Shown here: piece after piece, positions 1 to 11,125 of the stretch
How the letters are laid out: each line of letters starts with the position of its first letter
Numbering within the stretch: position 1 is the stretch's first letter
Origin: Auanema rhodensis
Taxonomy: Eukaryota; Nematoda; Chromadorea; Rhabditida; Rhabditidae
Assembly (NCBI GenBank): GCA_964057225.1
Contig: OZ059894.1
Span: 15,096,476-15,160,475, forward strand
DNA: 64,000 bases
Direction of reading: 5' to 3'
Translations under genes and position numbers: made by a program
Notes under the pieces: generated by a model
Told to the model about the DNA's origin: nothing
The model's input: only the letters and a program-made list of their open reading frames with translations
Databases searched by the model: none

Positions 1-673
1 TTTTTTCTCAAAAAAAGCATAACGCATGCTGCACAGCAGATAAAAACAACAAAATAATTTGTAATTGACACTCAAAAATAAAAAAATTTTTTGTACACTC
101 CTTCTTTTAATATTTTTAATTTGAAAAAAGTCAAAAGAAAAAAACAAACTGTGAGAGATTATTTAATGTGAATCAAGTACATGCAGAGTGCAAGTTTAGA
201 CTTTCAAAAAATAAAAGAATCTAAGGTTAATTTGAAATTATTTACAAAATAAAAAACAAATTAAGGTTTTAAATCAAGAAACATCAAACAGATTATATGT
301 GTAAACTTAGAAATTGCAAACCAGTAGACACGACACCAACACCATCATGCGACTCACCGTTTCGACAACTTTTGACACAACTTTTCCCTTGAACCCATAA
401 TCATTCCAAATTTGATATTACACATTCACATTCATCCACCACCGTATCATATCATGCTTTATTTTTCTTTTAACTTTAATGCTGAAAGTATACTGTAACC
501 AGCCCTGAGGTAGGGATTAGATCATGCGATTAAATGAATGATATGTTATAACATATATGGAACATGCTAGGAATGTAACTCATTATGATTTGTGTACCGT
601 TTTTCATTTTCATTTTATTTTCCATATAAGACTCTTTGATCATATTTGATTCAATTGAATTCAATAGATTATA
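1..673. other. AT-rich stretch downstream of the Kunitz/lustrin gene
   Basis: No convincing coding exon seen. If the last Kunitz/lustrin exon is spliced at about position 694 rather than read through to its stop at 674, a further exon could lie here: an acceptor-like site near 482 on the minus strand would add only about eight codons before a stop. I prefer the read-through end. Confidence 0.4.
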
Positions 674-3600
674 TCAAACCTTAAACATACCAAGAGCTTG
701 ACAGCATACTGATGTTGGAACGTCAGCACCAACATGACAGTAATATCCTCCAGGACAGACTCCGGGGTTTGAAGCTGAGCATTGTACGGTGATTCCTTGT
801 GAGCGATATGGTGTTCCAACACGGCAAGGATTAACTAATTACAGTTGAAGATGAAACAATAATCTAGATGGAGCTATAACATACCAAGACATGAGTTTTC
901 ACATTCCTGCTTAGAAAGGAAGTTATTTTCGTTTCCTTGAAGACCCTTGTATACACAACTTTGACACTGTTGAGACAAGGGATTGAAGTACCATCTGAAA
1001 ATGAGCTTTTTTGAAAATGCTTGAAACTAGATTTGCCTTTGAATATTAGCATTTCCAACTCCGATGTTGAGAGGTTGTTGGCAACGATCGACAGCAGCTG
1101 AAATACGGATGATTAGATCATCAGAATAGAATGAACTCTTGTTACATGGCTTTGGACAACAGACAGTAGTCTGAGTATTAGCTCCAATGTGGCAGTAATA
1201 TCCAACTCCGCATGTGTTAATTCCAGGACTACATTGTGTTAATGGTCCATTAGTAGCGACAGCACAGGGGTTTGGAGTTTCTAAAATAATTTAATAATTT
1301 ATGTAATGAAATTTTATAATTGAATTAATGAAATGTTTTATAATCAGGTTATATCAACAAATTTAATCAAAAAAAATGTTTTTTTTCCTGAAGATATAAC
1401 CTTAAGAAAACATTTCTTCATGCACCATATCCCAATTGCAGTAAATGTAAAGTACTGCCAACACCGTTTTGTATAAAATATAGTATATAACCCGTTTTGT
1501 TAACAGAATGTATAAAAGTTTAGATTGTTAGTTATATACTATTGATGCGTATAACATGCTATACATCTAGAAGCCACAGCAAGAAGGAAAAACCCGAAGA
1601 ATTGCTTTAGCATAAGTATTTGTCAGAACCTGGACATTGAGCTTGGCATTCGGCTAAATCAGCGAAGTTGTTTCGGTTTCCTCCAGATCCAAAGTAAATG
1701 AATTTTTCGCAGATCTTCGTTTCTTTGTTAAAGAAGTATCGGTTCAGTTGCACTGCTCCAACTCCTTGCTCTTTGTTCTGACCGCATGGATCGACTGAAA
1801 GGCACGCACACAAGGGTAAAAGCTTTAAGGGATGATTAAAACATTTTGAGGAGATAAGCTTTAAAATGGTTCGCATAGCGATATATTCTGAAGCTTTAGG
1901 CTTTAGGAAATAAGAAGATTTCAAGAAAATATAAGCAAGGAGGATGGAAAAGGCAAAGGCGTGTACATCATCAACTATAAGCTAGTGATTCCGTGAAGCA
2001 GCTGAAGCTATTTGAAGCTTCTTAACGCCACCTGGTAAACTAGGAATCAGAGTCGGAGTTGATGTAGAACTCATTGTGGAAGAATCCAACGATGGAATCG
2101 GGTGTAGAGGTTGTTGTTGCGTCGAAGACGGTTGAACACTGATGATAACGGTAGTCTTACTTATTCCACCACATTTACTTTGACATTGTTGTTCAGAGTC
2201 GAACACATTACCATAGCCACCAAATCCTTGATAAAGGAATGGTCGACATGTTTTGGTTGACATGTCAAAGTAAAATCGTGGAAGAAGATAGTTACCGTAT
2301 CCAGTGGAATATGGACGCAAACAACAACTACAGGCTGGCAGCTGTGATCCAGAATTAGAAAGAGAGGAAATAGCAGGAGAAGATAATGGGCCGTATAAGG
2401 TTGTATATTGTACAGCAGAGGTAGAAACTAAAAGTTATGAAATGAATATAAAGTATTGAATAAATACTGTTTGTGTATGTGTTTCTGGCAAATAATAATT
2501 ACAAATAAAATTGTAAAAAGAGGAAGAATTGTTAATTCTGAAAGCAATATTTTTGATTTTGAATGGTATATGGGATTAGAACACAACACGACACAAAAAC
2601 AAAGTCTCACACTAATATAGATGAATATACATATGTAAAGTTTGAGTTTAGAAGATGATAAAACATTTGAAAACTATTTTCAATACACGCAAAAAGAGAA
2701 ATTATTCAAAAAATATAGAAATTAAATGTTACCTTCACAGACAGTTTGACAACTTTGGAAAGTTTGGAAATTATTTCCATTTCCGCAACATCCAGACCAA
2801 TAGAAAAGTTCACATCGTCCTCTGGCTGGATTGAAATACCTTAATATCATTTATATAATAAGTTTCATGTGGTTTATATTGTGCTTTATACCATCTGGGA
2901 ATCCGGTATGGTCCGGTACCAATAGCTTGAGGTTGACTACACGATTGTCCTGTAGGCTGTTGACGAACAGCAGCACCTACAGATAATTATAAAATAATAA
3001 TTAGAATATTAAAAGTATAATAATATTCTTAATTTAAACCATTTTTTCTATTAAATAAATAATAATATTCTATACTAGTATGAGGTTCTTGATTAGCATA
3101 TTCTTTACTATTTCATTATTTCACTTTTTTTGTAGCGAATCGGTTGTACTTTCTTATTTCCTTAAACTTATTGCAAAGATAATCTTCTTTTTTTTTTAAT
3201 TTCAGGGACTACACTCTTCATGAAAAAAACTGGAAAAGTGATACGAAGATAATTATTTGACGTCATATCTATTGTTTAAGAAGCTGTCTATATTTGAGCT
3301 AACGTTGACATTTGGACAGACGGAAGCGGACATAGAACTGACCAAAACCAGATAAATAAATTGGCAAGGAGTCAATAATCGTCTAATAATCCAAGTATGT
3401 TAAAAATATTTTTTTGGTTGAAGGTTTACGGGCGAAGTACTAGATTATTGTAGGCTAATCGTTGTTCCTGTTGTGTAAGCACAGTATAAGTCGAAGTTAA
3501 GGTTTTTGTAAACTTAACGATGTACGTATAAGTAAGACGATTACTAAAGTTGTTAAGTAAATGTATGCATTAGCTGACAGTACTTAGCAGCTGTAATGCA

Positions 3601-4240
3601 ATCAGTCAATCAATTGAGAAAAGATGTCAGAGTCACTAGCAAATTTGTACTTTTGACTTCTTTTCATAAGCAAGTTATGATTTTTATTCATTTTTCCATC
3701 ATTTTTTGAAAAATATAATGAAAAAGATGAAGATCACTGATGATGATTGTTTTATACTTAACGACAACTTGAGAGTGGAACAAAACGGTCAAATCTACAC
3801 AAAACGAACTTGAGTTTTAAAATGTACTAAACCTTTTTTCTACAAGTTTACTTAAGCTTTTATGTCGGAAATTCATTGTTTTCCCAATGATCACACTTAG
3901 TGAGATTTTTAGAAGATGTTTTAAATATACGAATTAGCTTGTAATCCTATTATTTGTAATAATTTGAATAATAACATACTTGGTTGAAGATATTGGTGAA
4001 AGGTATATCCGCCGGTGGGTGGCTGAGGATGCATAACAGAGTCCGAATGTAAACTACCATTTGTCTGAAAAAACAAATTACCAAATTCCAATTAGATAGA
4101 AGCGAAGTTGCTACTGTGGTTGTGATTTTTACCTTTTCGGGTCCAAATAAAATTGATTTCATAGCATTTACAAAACCCTCATCATCAGCTACAGTAAGAG
4201 CTGTGCACAATAATAGAAGACCGCACCACCGCGGCAACAT
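674..4240 (-). CDS. Secreted multi-domain Kunitz/lustrin protein (protease-inhibitor-like)
   Basis: Ten exons, all phase-consistent (minus strand): 4240-4133, 4064-3980, 2976-2892, 2839-2733, 2427-2161 or 2032, 1794-1630, 1280-1146, 1097-1037, 994-885, 834-674. The start MLPRWCGLLLLCTALTVA is a signal peptide. Four Kunitz (BPTI) domains follow, each recognisable by the R-x-YFN-x(6)-C block, the GNxNNF or GYGNVF block and the closing C-x3-C. The fourth has Cys where the usual aromatic of CxxF stands (CQSC). Two cysteine-rich lustrin-type modules (NPC...GYYCH...VCC) flank Kunitz 4. A Ser/Thr/Pro-rich linker after Kunitz 2 (positions 2160-2033) is either coding or intronic, since donors at both ends keep the frame. 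The intron at 1036-995 uses a GC donor. Proteins of this kind are secreted in nematodes, often into cuticle or matrix; which protease, if any, is inhibited is unknown. Confidence 0.85.
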
Positions 4241-4879
4241 ATCTAAAGGATTGAACTAATCAAAAACAGAATCTAAGACACGAGAATGTGATAGAATGAC
4301 GAAGACAAAAATGTTAAAATGTTGACGTCAAATCGTCAAACAGCTAAAAGACAAATCAAAAAGTTGAGTCAGAAGAGATCCGGCTAGACCGGATTATCGG
4401 CGTCAAAACGGAGATGGCGTTTGTGGTGGTTAGCGATATGGTGAAGGTGGACGTTGTGGTCGAAGCTGTGAAGGCATTATTCGAGACTAGCTATACAAAT
4501 ACGATACGACAAAAGCAGTTCTCTGAGCCCGGAAAGATGTTTTAGAAACTGAATGTATTGTCCTGGAGAATATGCAGCACTGTGGATAAGGAAAGTTAAA
4601 ACTAGATGTTGAGATGAGCAAGAATCTCACTATCATCGGATAACAACAGATAGATCATAGAACTGTAATCCGATAACGAAGTGTGAGAAATAGGTATGTT
4701 AGAAGTATTATAGATAGTACTCAAACTGTTTTATTCGAAGACCGGAAGTATAAATAAGCTTTCATGTTTGAACTTTATCATGCTTTTCACTAAGGGCTCG
4801 TGGGAAATAAGAAAGGTGAATATTTATGAAGACGGAAGTAAAAATGTATGATTTGCTTGAAGCTAGTTAACATTGTAAT
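4241..4879. other. Upstream region of the Kunitz/lustrin gene
   Basis: Presumed promoter and 5' region of the minus-strand Kunitz/lustrin gene. A short GTG-rich plus-strand frame of about 43 codons starts at 4413 (MAFVVVSDMV...), but it has no splice partner that I can defend. Confidence 0.3.
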
Positions 4880-5549
4880 CATGGAGAAATTTACGATGCG
4901 GAACAAACAACCGGTAAGTTTATTGACATATTCTTTTTTAAGAATATTATGATTCAGAAAGCTTGAAAACAGACTGTAATCACTATAGCTTACGGTAATT
5001 TGTGATGATTCATTATCAAAACTTCTTCTTCATACCATGTTTCGAAAAAAAATGACGTCATAGAGACAAGTGTTTGAAGAAAAGGTTTACAATTGAAAAA
5101 AATTGAAACTAGTCTATCTGGCTGCTTGATGACTCTTCTTTTCTTTTCTGATTCTTCCGTCGTCATAATTGCTACCAATCAATGCCATACTTACTCTTGC
5201 TTTGTTGCAGCTTTGGCTCTAAGAGCTTTGTGTAAGCATGCTTCGATGAGGTAGATGTGAATAATGAAGCTTTGACATGATGACAGCTTGTGATGGAACA
5301 GGATGAAGAGCTCGAAGAGAGCTGGGCATCGGACTGTTTGACGAAACGAAGAAGAGGGAAGGAACATGTCTTGAGAAAAGCCGTAGGCTGATTGCACAAA
5401 CAGAATAAACGAGACAAGGATACGAGATGGAAAAGATGAGTACAAGATATCAAAAACTGTGACCAATAATCAGATGGAGCTATAAGATATGGTTTAGAAC
5501 TTTGAAGCATGAAGCCACAGATGAATACAAGAATACCATAAAACTTCAT
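4796..5549 (-). CDS. Possible small secreted cysteine-containing protein (unrecognised)
   Basis: A minus-strand start at 5549 gives a good signal peptide (MKFYGILVFICGFMLQSS). Taking the intron at about 5436-5381, which is pyrimidine-rich and ends in CAG, joins it in phase to a second exon with hydrophobic heptads and three cysteines (RCPALFELF..., SSCQSF, EACLHK). That exon ends at a perfect donor, A|GTAAGT, near 5193. A candidate third exon begins at about 4974 after GATTACAG, adds a fourth cysteine and stops near 4796. Codons in exon 2 favour C-ending forms. I do not recognise the family. Doubt is real: purine-rich open frames and good splice signals also occur on the plus strand here, and the third exon is a guess. 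Alternatives are a read-through 125-residue Ser-rich protein or no gene at all. Confidence 0.33.
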
Positions 5550-6720
5550 TGTCCTGGTTTAGAAAACGAAAATCTCAATATTGTCATTGAAACCTGCACG
5601 ATTTTTTAAATTTTAATAGAGCACTATTGTGACAATAGAATGTTAAAAGCCGTTTTGGAAATAAGGAGCATTTGTGCTGGATCTAAAAGCTTCTTTGTAG
5701 AAGGCAAGCGATCGTAGAAATTTGAGATGATGAGCTGAAGACTGCGTTCGGAAGCCGAAAAGAAAAGAAATCGAGCAAGGAGAACAACAGAAAAATGAAC
5801 AGACAAGTCAATGGGAAGAGAGCAGAAAATCATAAAGAGCAAAAAATGAAAACACTGACATTCTTTTTGTTTTGAGCAATTATCATTCAGCTTTTAAAGA
5901 AATGTATTGATTTAGAGACAAACTTCTGTCTCGTTTCACGAGTAATCTGAGCAGAAGAAAAAAGATTAAAATGTTCAAAATGTTGCAGTTCGATCAAGAA
6001 CTATCTTATGAGCCATACGTGAGCAAGAATGAAGGCAATACATTAGTGGTTGTCGGCATTTGTTCAGATAATTCAACAGGCAGATCTCTTCAGAAGTGAA
6101 GGAAGAGACAACTATGAGGACGAAGAACGAAGCAGTCGATGGATGGGCCATTCAACAGCCTTATGCTGAACAGAGTGATGACGAGGAGAGCCATAGCATG
6201 GGTGTGGGAGAGAATGTACCATGGAAGAGAGGTGGGAACCGGTTCTAGGCATTTCTGAAGCCGTGCTGACCAGCAGTGCGTCTACCATCAAGCTTCACCT
6301 CGCTGCTTCTCCTCGCCCTCCACCCCCACTCCTCCCTCCCTTTCCTCTCGTTTTTCATTTTCTTTAAAACTCTTCTCTGTATTGCCGGCTCGCTCATGAT
6401 CAGGCGGATAGCAGCTTCTGAAGTGTCTGGACAAGATGGGAAGAAATTTGGAAAATGAGGACCTTTTCCGGAAAAGAAATCGTGAAAATGAAGAACAAGC
6501 CGTTGATTCGATGAAGATGGCCGAACGGCTGGCAAGCACCATTCCTGGACAAACAGTAGCTTAAAACGATGAAGAAGCGCACTCAGCTCATCGTTTTTCT
6601 GGCCGTAAAGGGAAAGTTCTATCGTCAGAAGACAACTGCCATATTTGATGAAACAGAAGGAAATTTGCTCAACACCAAACAGTTTAAAGTTTTTCGTGAT
6701 TTTTTTTCTCAAACTCCTTC
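5550..6720. other. Strand-ambiguous, GC-richer stretch with possible unannotated exons
   Basis: Several open frames occur on both strands. Minus: 5842-5624 (72 codons, hydrophobic start) and 6712-6245 (155 codons). Plus: an open frame from an acceptor near 6081 to a stop at 6246 that includes the run VPWKRGGNRF, and another from a CAG near 6411 to a stop at 6563 rich in charged residues. Between these lies a strongly pyrimidine-rich tract (6290-6380) that would suit a plus-strand intron end. No model uses all of these, so no gene is called. Confidence 0.3.
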
Positions 6721-9700
6721 AGCTTCTGGTCTGCGCAAACCGCATTAGAAAGAATATCCTAGAACCAACGCAAAGTGTAGAAAAAAAATTCTAAAGTAAG
6801 AATAAGAAAAATGAATGAGCATTATAACTGTCTAACAAAGTTCGTCTTAAAAAAGCGGAGTAGAATAAAAATTTCGAAACAGCTTAGCATTCTATCAACT
6901 CAGCATAACAATCTGATATTGAAAAGCCAAAAAATATAAGATATCAATATAATTAATAGTACTAAAAATGCTACAACGAAAAGATCTTTATATTGTTTTC
7001 TATAAGAATCTCAGATTTCAATGTTGGCTTGTTCTCGGACTGTTTGTCTGTTTCTTCGACACCCAATGAACTAAAGAAGATGATGCAGCTTGTTACACTT
7101 GAGCTCTAGCTTTTACTTTAAAGAACAATGAACAACTTTCAATGCCAATGCGGATACTTCCATAGTACATTCAAAACGTTTTTTTATTTCTGTCAAAGAG
7201 TGAAATACAAATGTGTATTTCCGTGTACAACTTAGGAATTGTTTAATTTAGAGCATAAAAACGTGTAAGAATGGCACAACGTGTAGCTCTGTCTGTACTG
7301 AGCTATTTTGCTCCCGAACTTTCTTTTACACAGAAAGATGAACAATAAAATCTTCAATATTCTTTGCTTAAATTCGAAACTTTAAGTAATGTGATAAAGG
7401 TGCATTTCATGTTGAAATCTAACCTCAATTTGAGGTCAACTCATGCATCTGTTTACTCTTCGGTGCTGTAATTCGAAATGTAAGCAACGACACACCCTCA
7501 AGGATTATACAAAAGAGTGATGAAGAGCACAGACAAGAGGGGTCAGATCAATGGCCAACAGACGCATTTATTCGGATTCTCTTTTGAAGATTAGAAATGC
7601 TCAAGCGGAACTATCATCATCAGCCATGAAACTACATGCGTTCTGAAATGACTATGATTCTCTTGTGTTGTCTTGGTCAAATTTTCAACATCGTGTACTA
7701 TGTTTGCTCAAACTTTTCTTGTCCACTAGTCATTCTCTAAGATAGACTACGTTTCACATACATAGATATACATAGGCAAAAAAGAGTTCAGTTTCATCGA
7801 ATCCGATTGTTTAGATTCCACCAAAAATAGAAAGATGGGTTTGGCTGTTGTGAATAAGATTAAATATATGTTTATGCTTAAATCACATCTTAAACAAGAA
7901 AAAAAGGTTAAAACTGTGGTAAAAAAAAGAAAAATGTGTGAATCAAATTTTGAAAAATAACAGCTGAAAGACAATTTTTTTTAATTATTTCAAAAAACAA
8001 CCGTTCATTTTCAACGTAGATCATATAATGAGAATAAACCTTTTAGCATAACAGGATGATAGTGCATTACGTGAAAATTATTTTCACGTAAACTGCTAGT
8101 AGGATATAAGAAAACAAAATGGGAGCAAATTTTAAAGAAAGATACGAAATAAGTTGATTCGATAAAGCTCTCAGCAATTTCAAAGTATCCGAACTCCTTT
8201 TACGTTATCATATCATATTTGTTAGCTAAAATGGATACTACGTCACTAGGTTAATCGCCTGGTGACAATGACGACGTTTTGCCACTTGAAAATGGAATAA
8301 CGATGTGGAGAGTATATATAAATAAGGAACTGTATTGACATTAAACCCTTGTACACTCTTATGAAGCAACATTGCTTATAAACATAATGAAAACAGATTA
8401 ATGAAAAAAAATAAAATAATATATTTCCGTGATTAAGCTTCTCTCTCTCACCTCGAGATCAAGCTGAAGTTTGAATTACGGTTCTTCGCAGTTGACAAAG
8501 ATTAAGTATTTAAATTAAAAGGATTAAGTTCTAAGCTACAGAAAATAAAAGAAAGAAAGCATTGAGTAGAACATTAGAATATTGTAAATAGTTGAATTAT
8601 TTGAAAAGTAAATCATTCAGTATCATCATACAAATAAATTCTTTATTCCATTTGTTAAGTTGAATACATCGAATAGATAGATTGAATATCGTATAAGATA
8701 CTGAATGAAGAAAGAGAAAGAGAAAATGGAAAAGAAAAATTGCAAAGAAGCGGAAGGCGTAGGCAACCCAGCTATAGAGACTTCGAAGTAAATGACGATG
8801 TGTCACTAATCCGTCGTGTTGCTCTAGATGAATAGACTCAAGTTTACCTATCCAACTTGACCAGCCCAGCTTCTTTCTTTTCTTCTCTATCTCTCAACTA
8901 TTACCGTACTCTACTATTTCTTTCCTTCTTTCGTTGTATTAGACGTTGACTTTTCTCGGTTACTCTCCTCCCAGTTCGGTCAAGTCCAAAATCACTAGTT
9001 AGGAAAGTGAACGGTCAGATAGCGACAGTTAGTTCGATAAAAAGCAGAGCAATAAGTCAAGAAAGGACTTCCGGCCTGTCAAAAAGAGCATAGGCATTCT
9101 ATCTACTTGTCCAACTATCCGTCCTTTTCAAAGTTTCCTACTCCATATTTCTTTTGCTCCGTTTACCATTTTTACTCTCTTACATGACAGTGAATACAGG
9201 AACGTGACTTGATCGTGAGCAAATCTATTACCTATCATAGAAAAACCTGATGGAATTTACGCATTTACACTTTTTGTATTTCTCTATTCCATTTCTGCAG
9301 AAAAAGTCAGATAAACTTCTATTGATGACGGAAATGAAATTTCGTTTCAATTGAATACGATGATCAGCAAAGGTTTCATAATACTTTCATTTTCCGGTTT
9401 CAGCTATTCCGCTCATTTCTCGAGAATCTGCTCCTTGTTTTTCCGAAACTTTTTCCTGATGCTCTCAGAACCATCTTCAGGTTCTCCAGCCACTTTTTCA
9501 TGTTTGCGGCGTCAAACAAGCATGTGATATTGAAGACATCATATCGTGAATGAAGCTATGATTCGACTCAGAGCGGCAAAAGTCTTGACGTATTTTTCTT
9601 TCACAAATTGAATGAAATACCAATATAAATGTAAATAGTATACCGAAATATCTAAAATATGCCAACAAAGGCAGAGAGTATCCCACGATATCAAACCTAT

Positions 9701-10047
9701 AGTACTATCCAGTGCTATGAGAACTTTTTTTTTGAACTACTCAGAATTGTTGAGGAAATATGCTTAATAGAACAAAAAGCATTAATGCTATATTCTGTTT
9801 TAAAACGACTATTCTTCCACTTGGTGACGTTAGTCAAAGCATGAAAGCTGATGTTGGAGAACAGCGGAGTTCGCAAGCCGTTGAGTGGTCAGTGAAGGTA
9901 AACAGTCACAATGAAATCACAAAGATAATGAACAGTAGCACTGTGCTTCATCCATTACAGTGAATGAGATATTCAGAGCGTAAACAACTGAAAAATAAAA
10001 GCATTTTTCTAAACTTTACATAATCTTAGGTGTCTGAAGTGATATAT
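6721..10047. other. Long stretch without a supportable gene
   Basis: AT-rich intergenic-looking DNA. One core-promoter-like spot was seen: TACGTCAC near 8230 and a TATATAAATA box at about 8313-8325 on the plus strand, with no recognisable coding exon downstream. Short plus-strand open frames at 9659-9963 have no homologue that I recognise and no clear splice context. Confidence 0.35.
8311..8327 (+). promoter_or_regulatory. TATA-box-like sequence
   Basis: A TATATATAAATAAGG stretch stands out in slightly GC-richer surroundings with CRE-like motifs (TACGTCAC, TGACGACG) 50-90 bases upstream. No gene product could be assigned downstream, so this may be chance or the promoter of a non-coding RNA. 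Confidence 0.2.
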
Positions 10048-10305
10048 ATGAATTATTATCTTTTTCTTATAAGGTTAAAAGCTCAAAAATGAGAGTGGAG
10101 GCGGACAAGAGTTTTTGAAGCATTGTCGAAGAAGTCATTACAATGTTCACAATTGAAATATAGTAGTATAGAATAGGTCGGAGTTAGACGGTCCTTTTGC
10201 CCAAATGACGTTTTCAACATTTTTTGACTATTTTAATGCACAAAATCATCAAAAATCTGTTGTAACTTAAGGAAAATCTGTCTTTTCTTAAAAAAATCTA
10301 TTTTT
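10048..10305 (+). repeat. Left terminal inverted repeat
   Basis: Starts ATGAATTATTATC and ends ATCTATTTTT. It pairs with the right arm at 10786-11043, so a single strand could fold into a near-perfect 258-base-pair hairpin. Confidence 0.9.
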
Positions 10306-10713
10306 GATCATATGGACAATTGTTATGATTGTTTTCATTGAAATGTATAACCTTATTTCCTATAGTAATCATTAGAGGTTTTATTGTATTTATTTCAATA
10401 ACCAGCATTACTTTTAACACTTGAAGATACGATGAAATTAAAACACTAACTTTAACATAAGTATTATTAGTATTGTCTTCCTTAAGTTTTTGAGGACTTT
10501 GTATTTTCAATTTAAGACCTTTGAATGTGAAGTATCAAGACCTTTGAAACTATTGAGAGTTTGAACAATTTTATTTTTTTCACCTATGATTTCTTCTTGT
10601 AATTTCTTATTTGATTCTAATATGGGTTTAAATATCTCAATCCTATGATCTTCAACATTTTCTAGATTGCTACTTTTGTGGGGATCATAAACTTCGATCA
10701 CTGTTGGAGACAT
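10298..10713 (-). CDS. Hypothetical coiled-coil open frames inside the inverted-repeat element
   Basis: The first frame starts with ATG at 10713 (MSPTVIEVYDPHKSSN...) and is rich in Lys, Glu and Asn, with a helical stretch (ESNKKLQEEIIGEKNKI) suggestive of a short coiled coil. It stops at 10507. A second frame overlaps its stop, begins with a TTG codon at 10510 and runs to 10298, entering the left repeat. A short direct repeat, TCAAAGGTCTT, lies at the junction of the two frames, so a tiny splice or a frame change could join them. No transposase catalytic motif is visible. Function is unknown, and coding status is uncertain. Confidence 0.35.
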
Positions 10714-10785
10714 TTTAAAATTTGAAAAAGTATTTTATTTAGAAAATATTGTATTTATAAATAGAGGAAATTAATGAAGTACTCT

Positions 10786-11043
10786 AAAAATAGATTTTTT
10801 TAAGAAAAGACAGATTTTCCTTAAGTTACAACAGATTTTTGATGATTTTGTGCATTAAAATAGTCAAAAAATGTTGAAAACGTCATTTGGGCAAAAGGAC
10901 CGTCTAACCCCGACCTATTCTATACTACTATATTTCAATTGTGAACATTGTAATGACTTCTTCGACAATGCTTCAAAAACTCTTGTCCGCCTCCACTCTC
11001 ATTTTTGAGCTTTTAACCTTATAAGAAAAAGATAATAATTCAT
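10786..11043 (-). repeat. Right terminal inverted repeat
   Basis: Inverted copy of 10048-10305. The near-identity of the arms implies recent insertion or strong conservation of the ends. Confidence 0.9.
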
Positions 11044-11125
11044 TCTATACTAATTATTCATATTTCCTTCACATGGCAACACTTTCTGGACTCCATTTTG
11101 GCTGAAATCCTGTGTGCAGATTTTC

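Larger units (their letters stand above)
10048..11043. mobile_element. DNA-transposon-like element with 258-base terminal inverted repeats
   Basis: The sequence 10048-10305 reappears in inverted orientation at 10786-11043, with one mismatch that I could find (A versus G in the GGTCGGAGTTAG segment). The 480 bases between hold two minus-strand open frames, 10713-10507 and 10510-10298. No target-site duplication is obvious. No transposase motif is recognisable, so the element looks non-autonomous or belongs to a family I do not know. It ends about 80 bases before the first coding exon found for the Cys-loop receptor gene. Confidence 0.85.

Noticed and set aside
4940-5240. Plus-strand path giving ...NHYSLRFG-SKSFV, which looks like an RFamide peptide
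   Set aside because: The RFG arises only across a guessed splice, is not followed by a dibasic site, and lacks a signal peptide. Probably chance.
8826-8850. Sequence ACTCAAGTTTACCTATCC, which resembles a reversed spliced leader
   Set aside because: It does not match the conserved 22-base leader and has no donor after it or Sm site.
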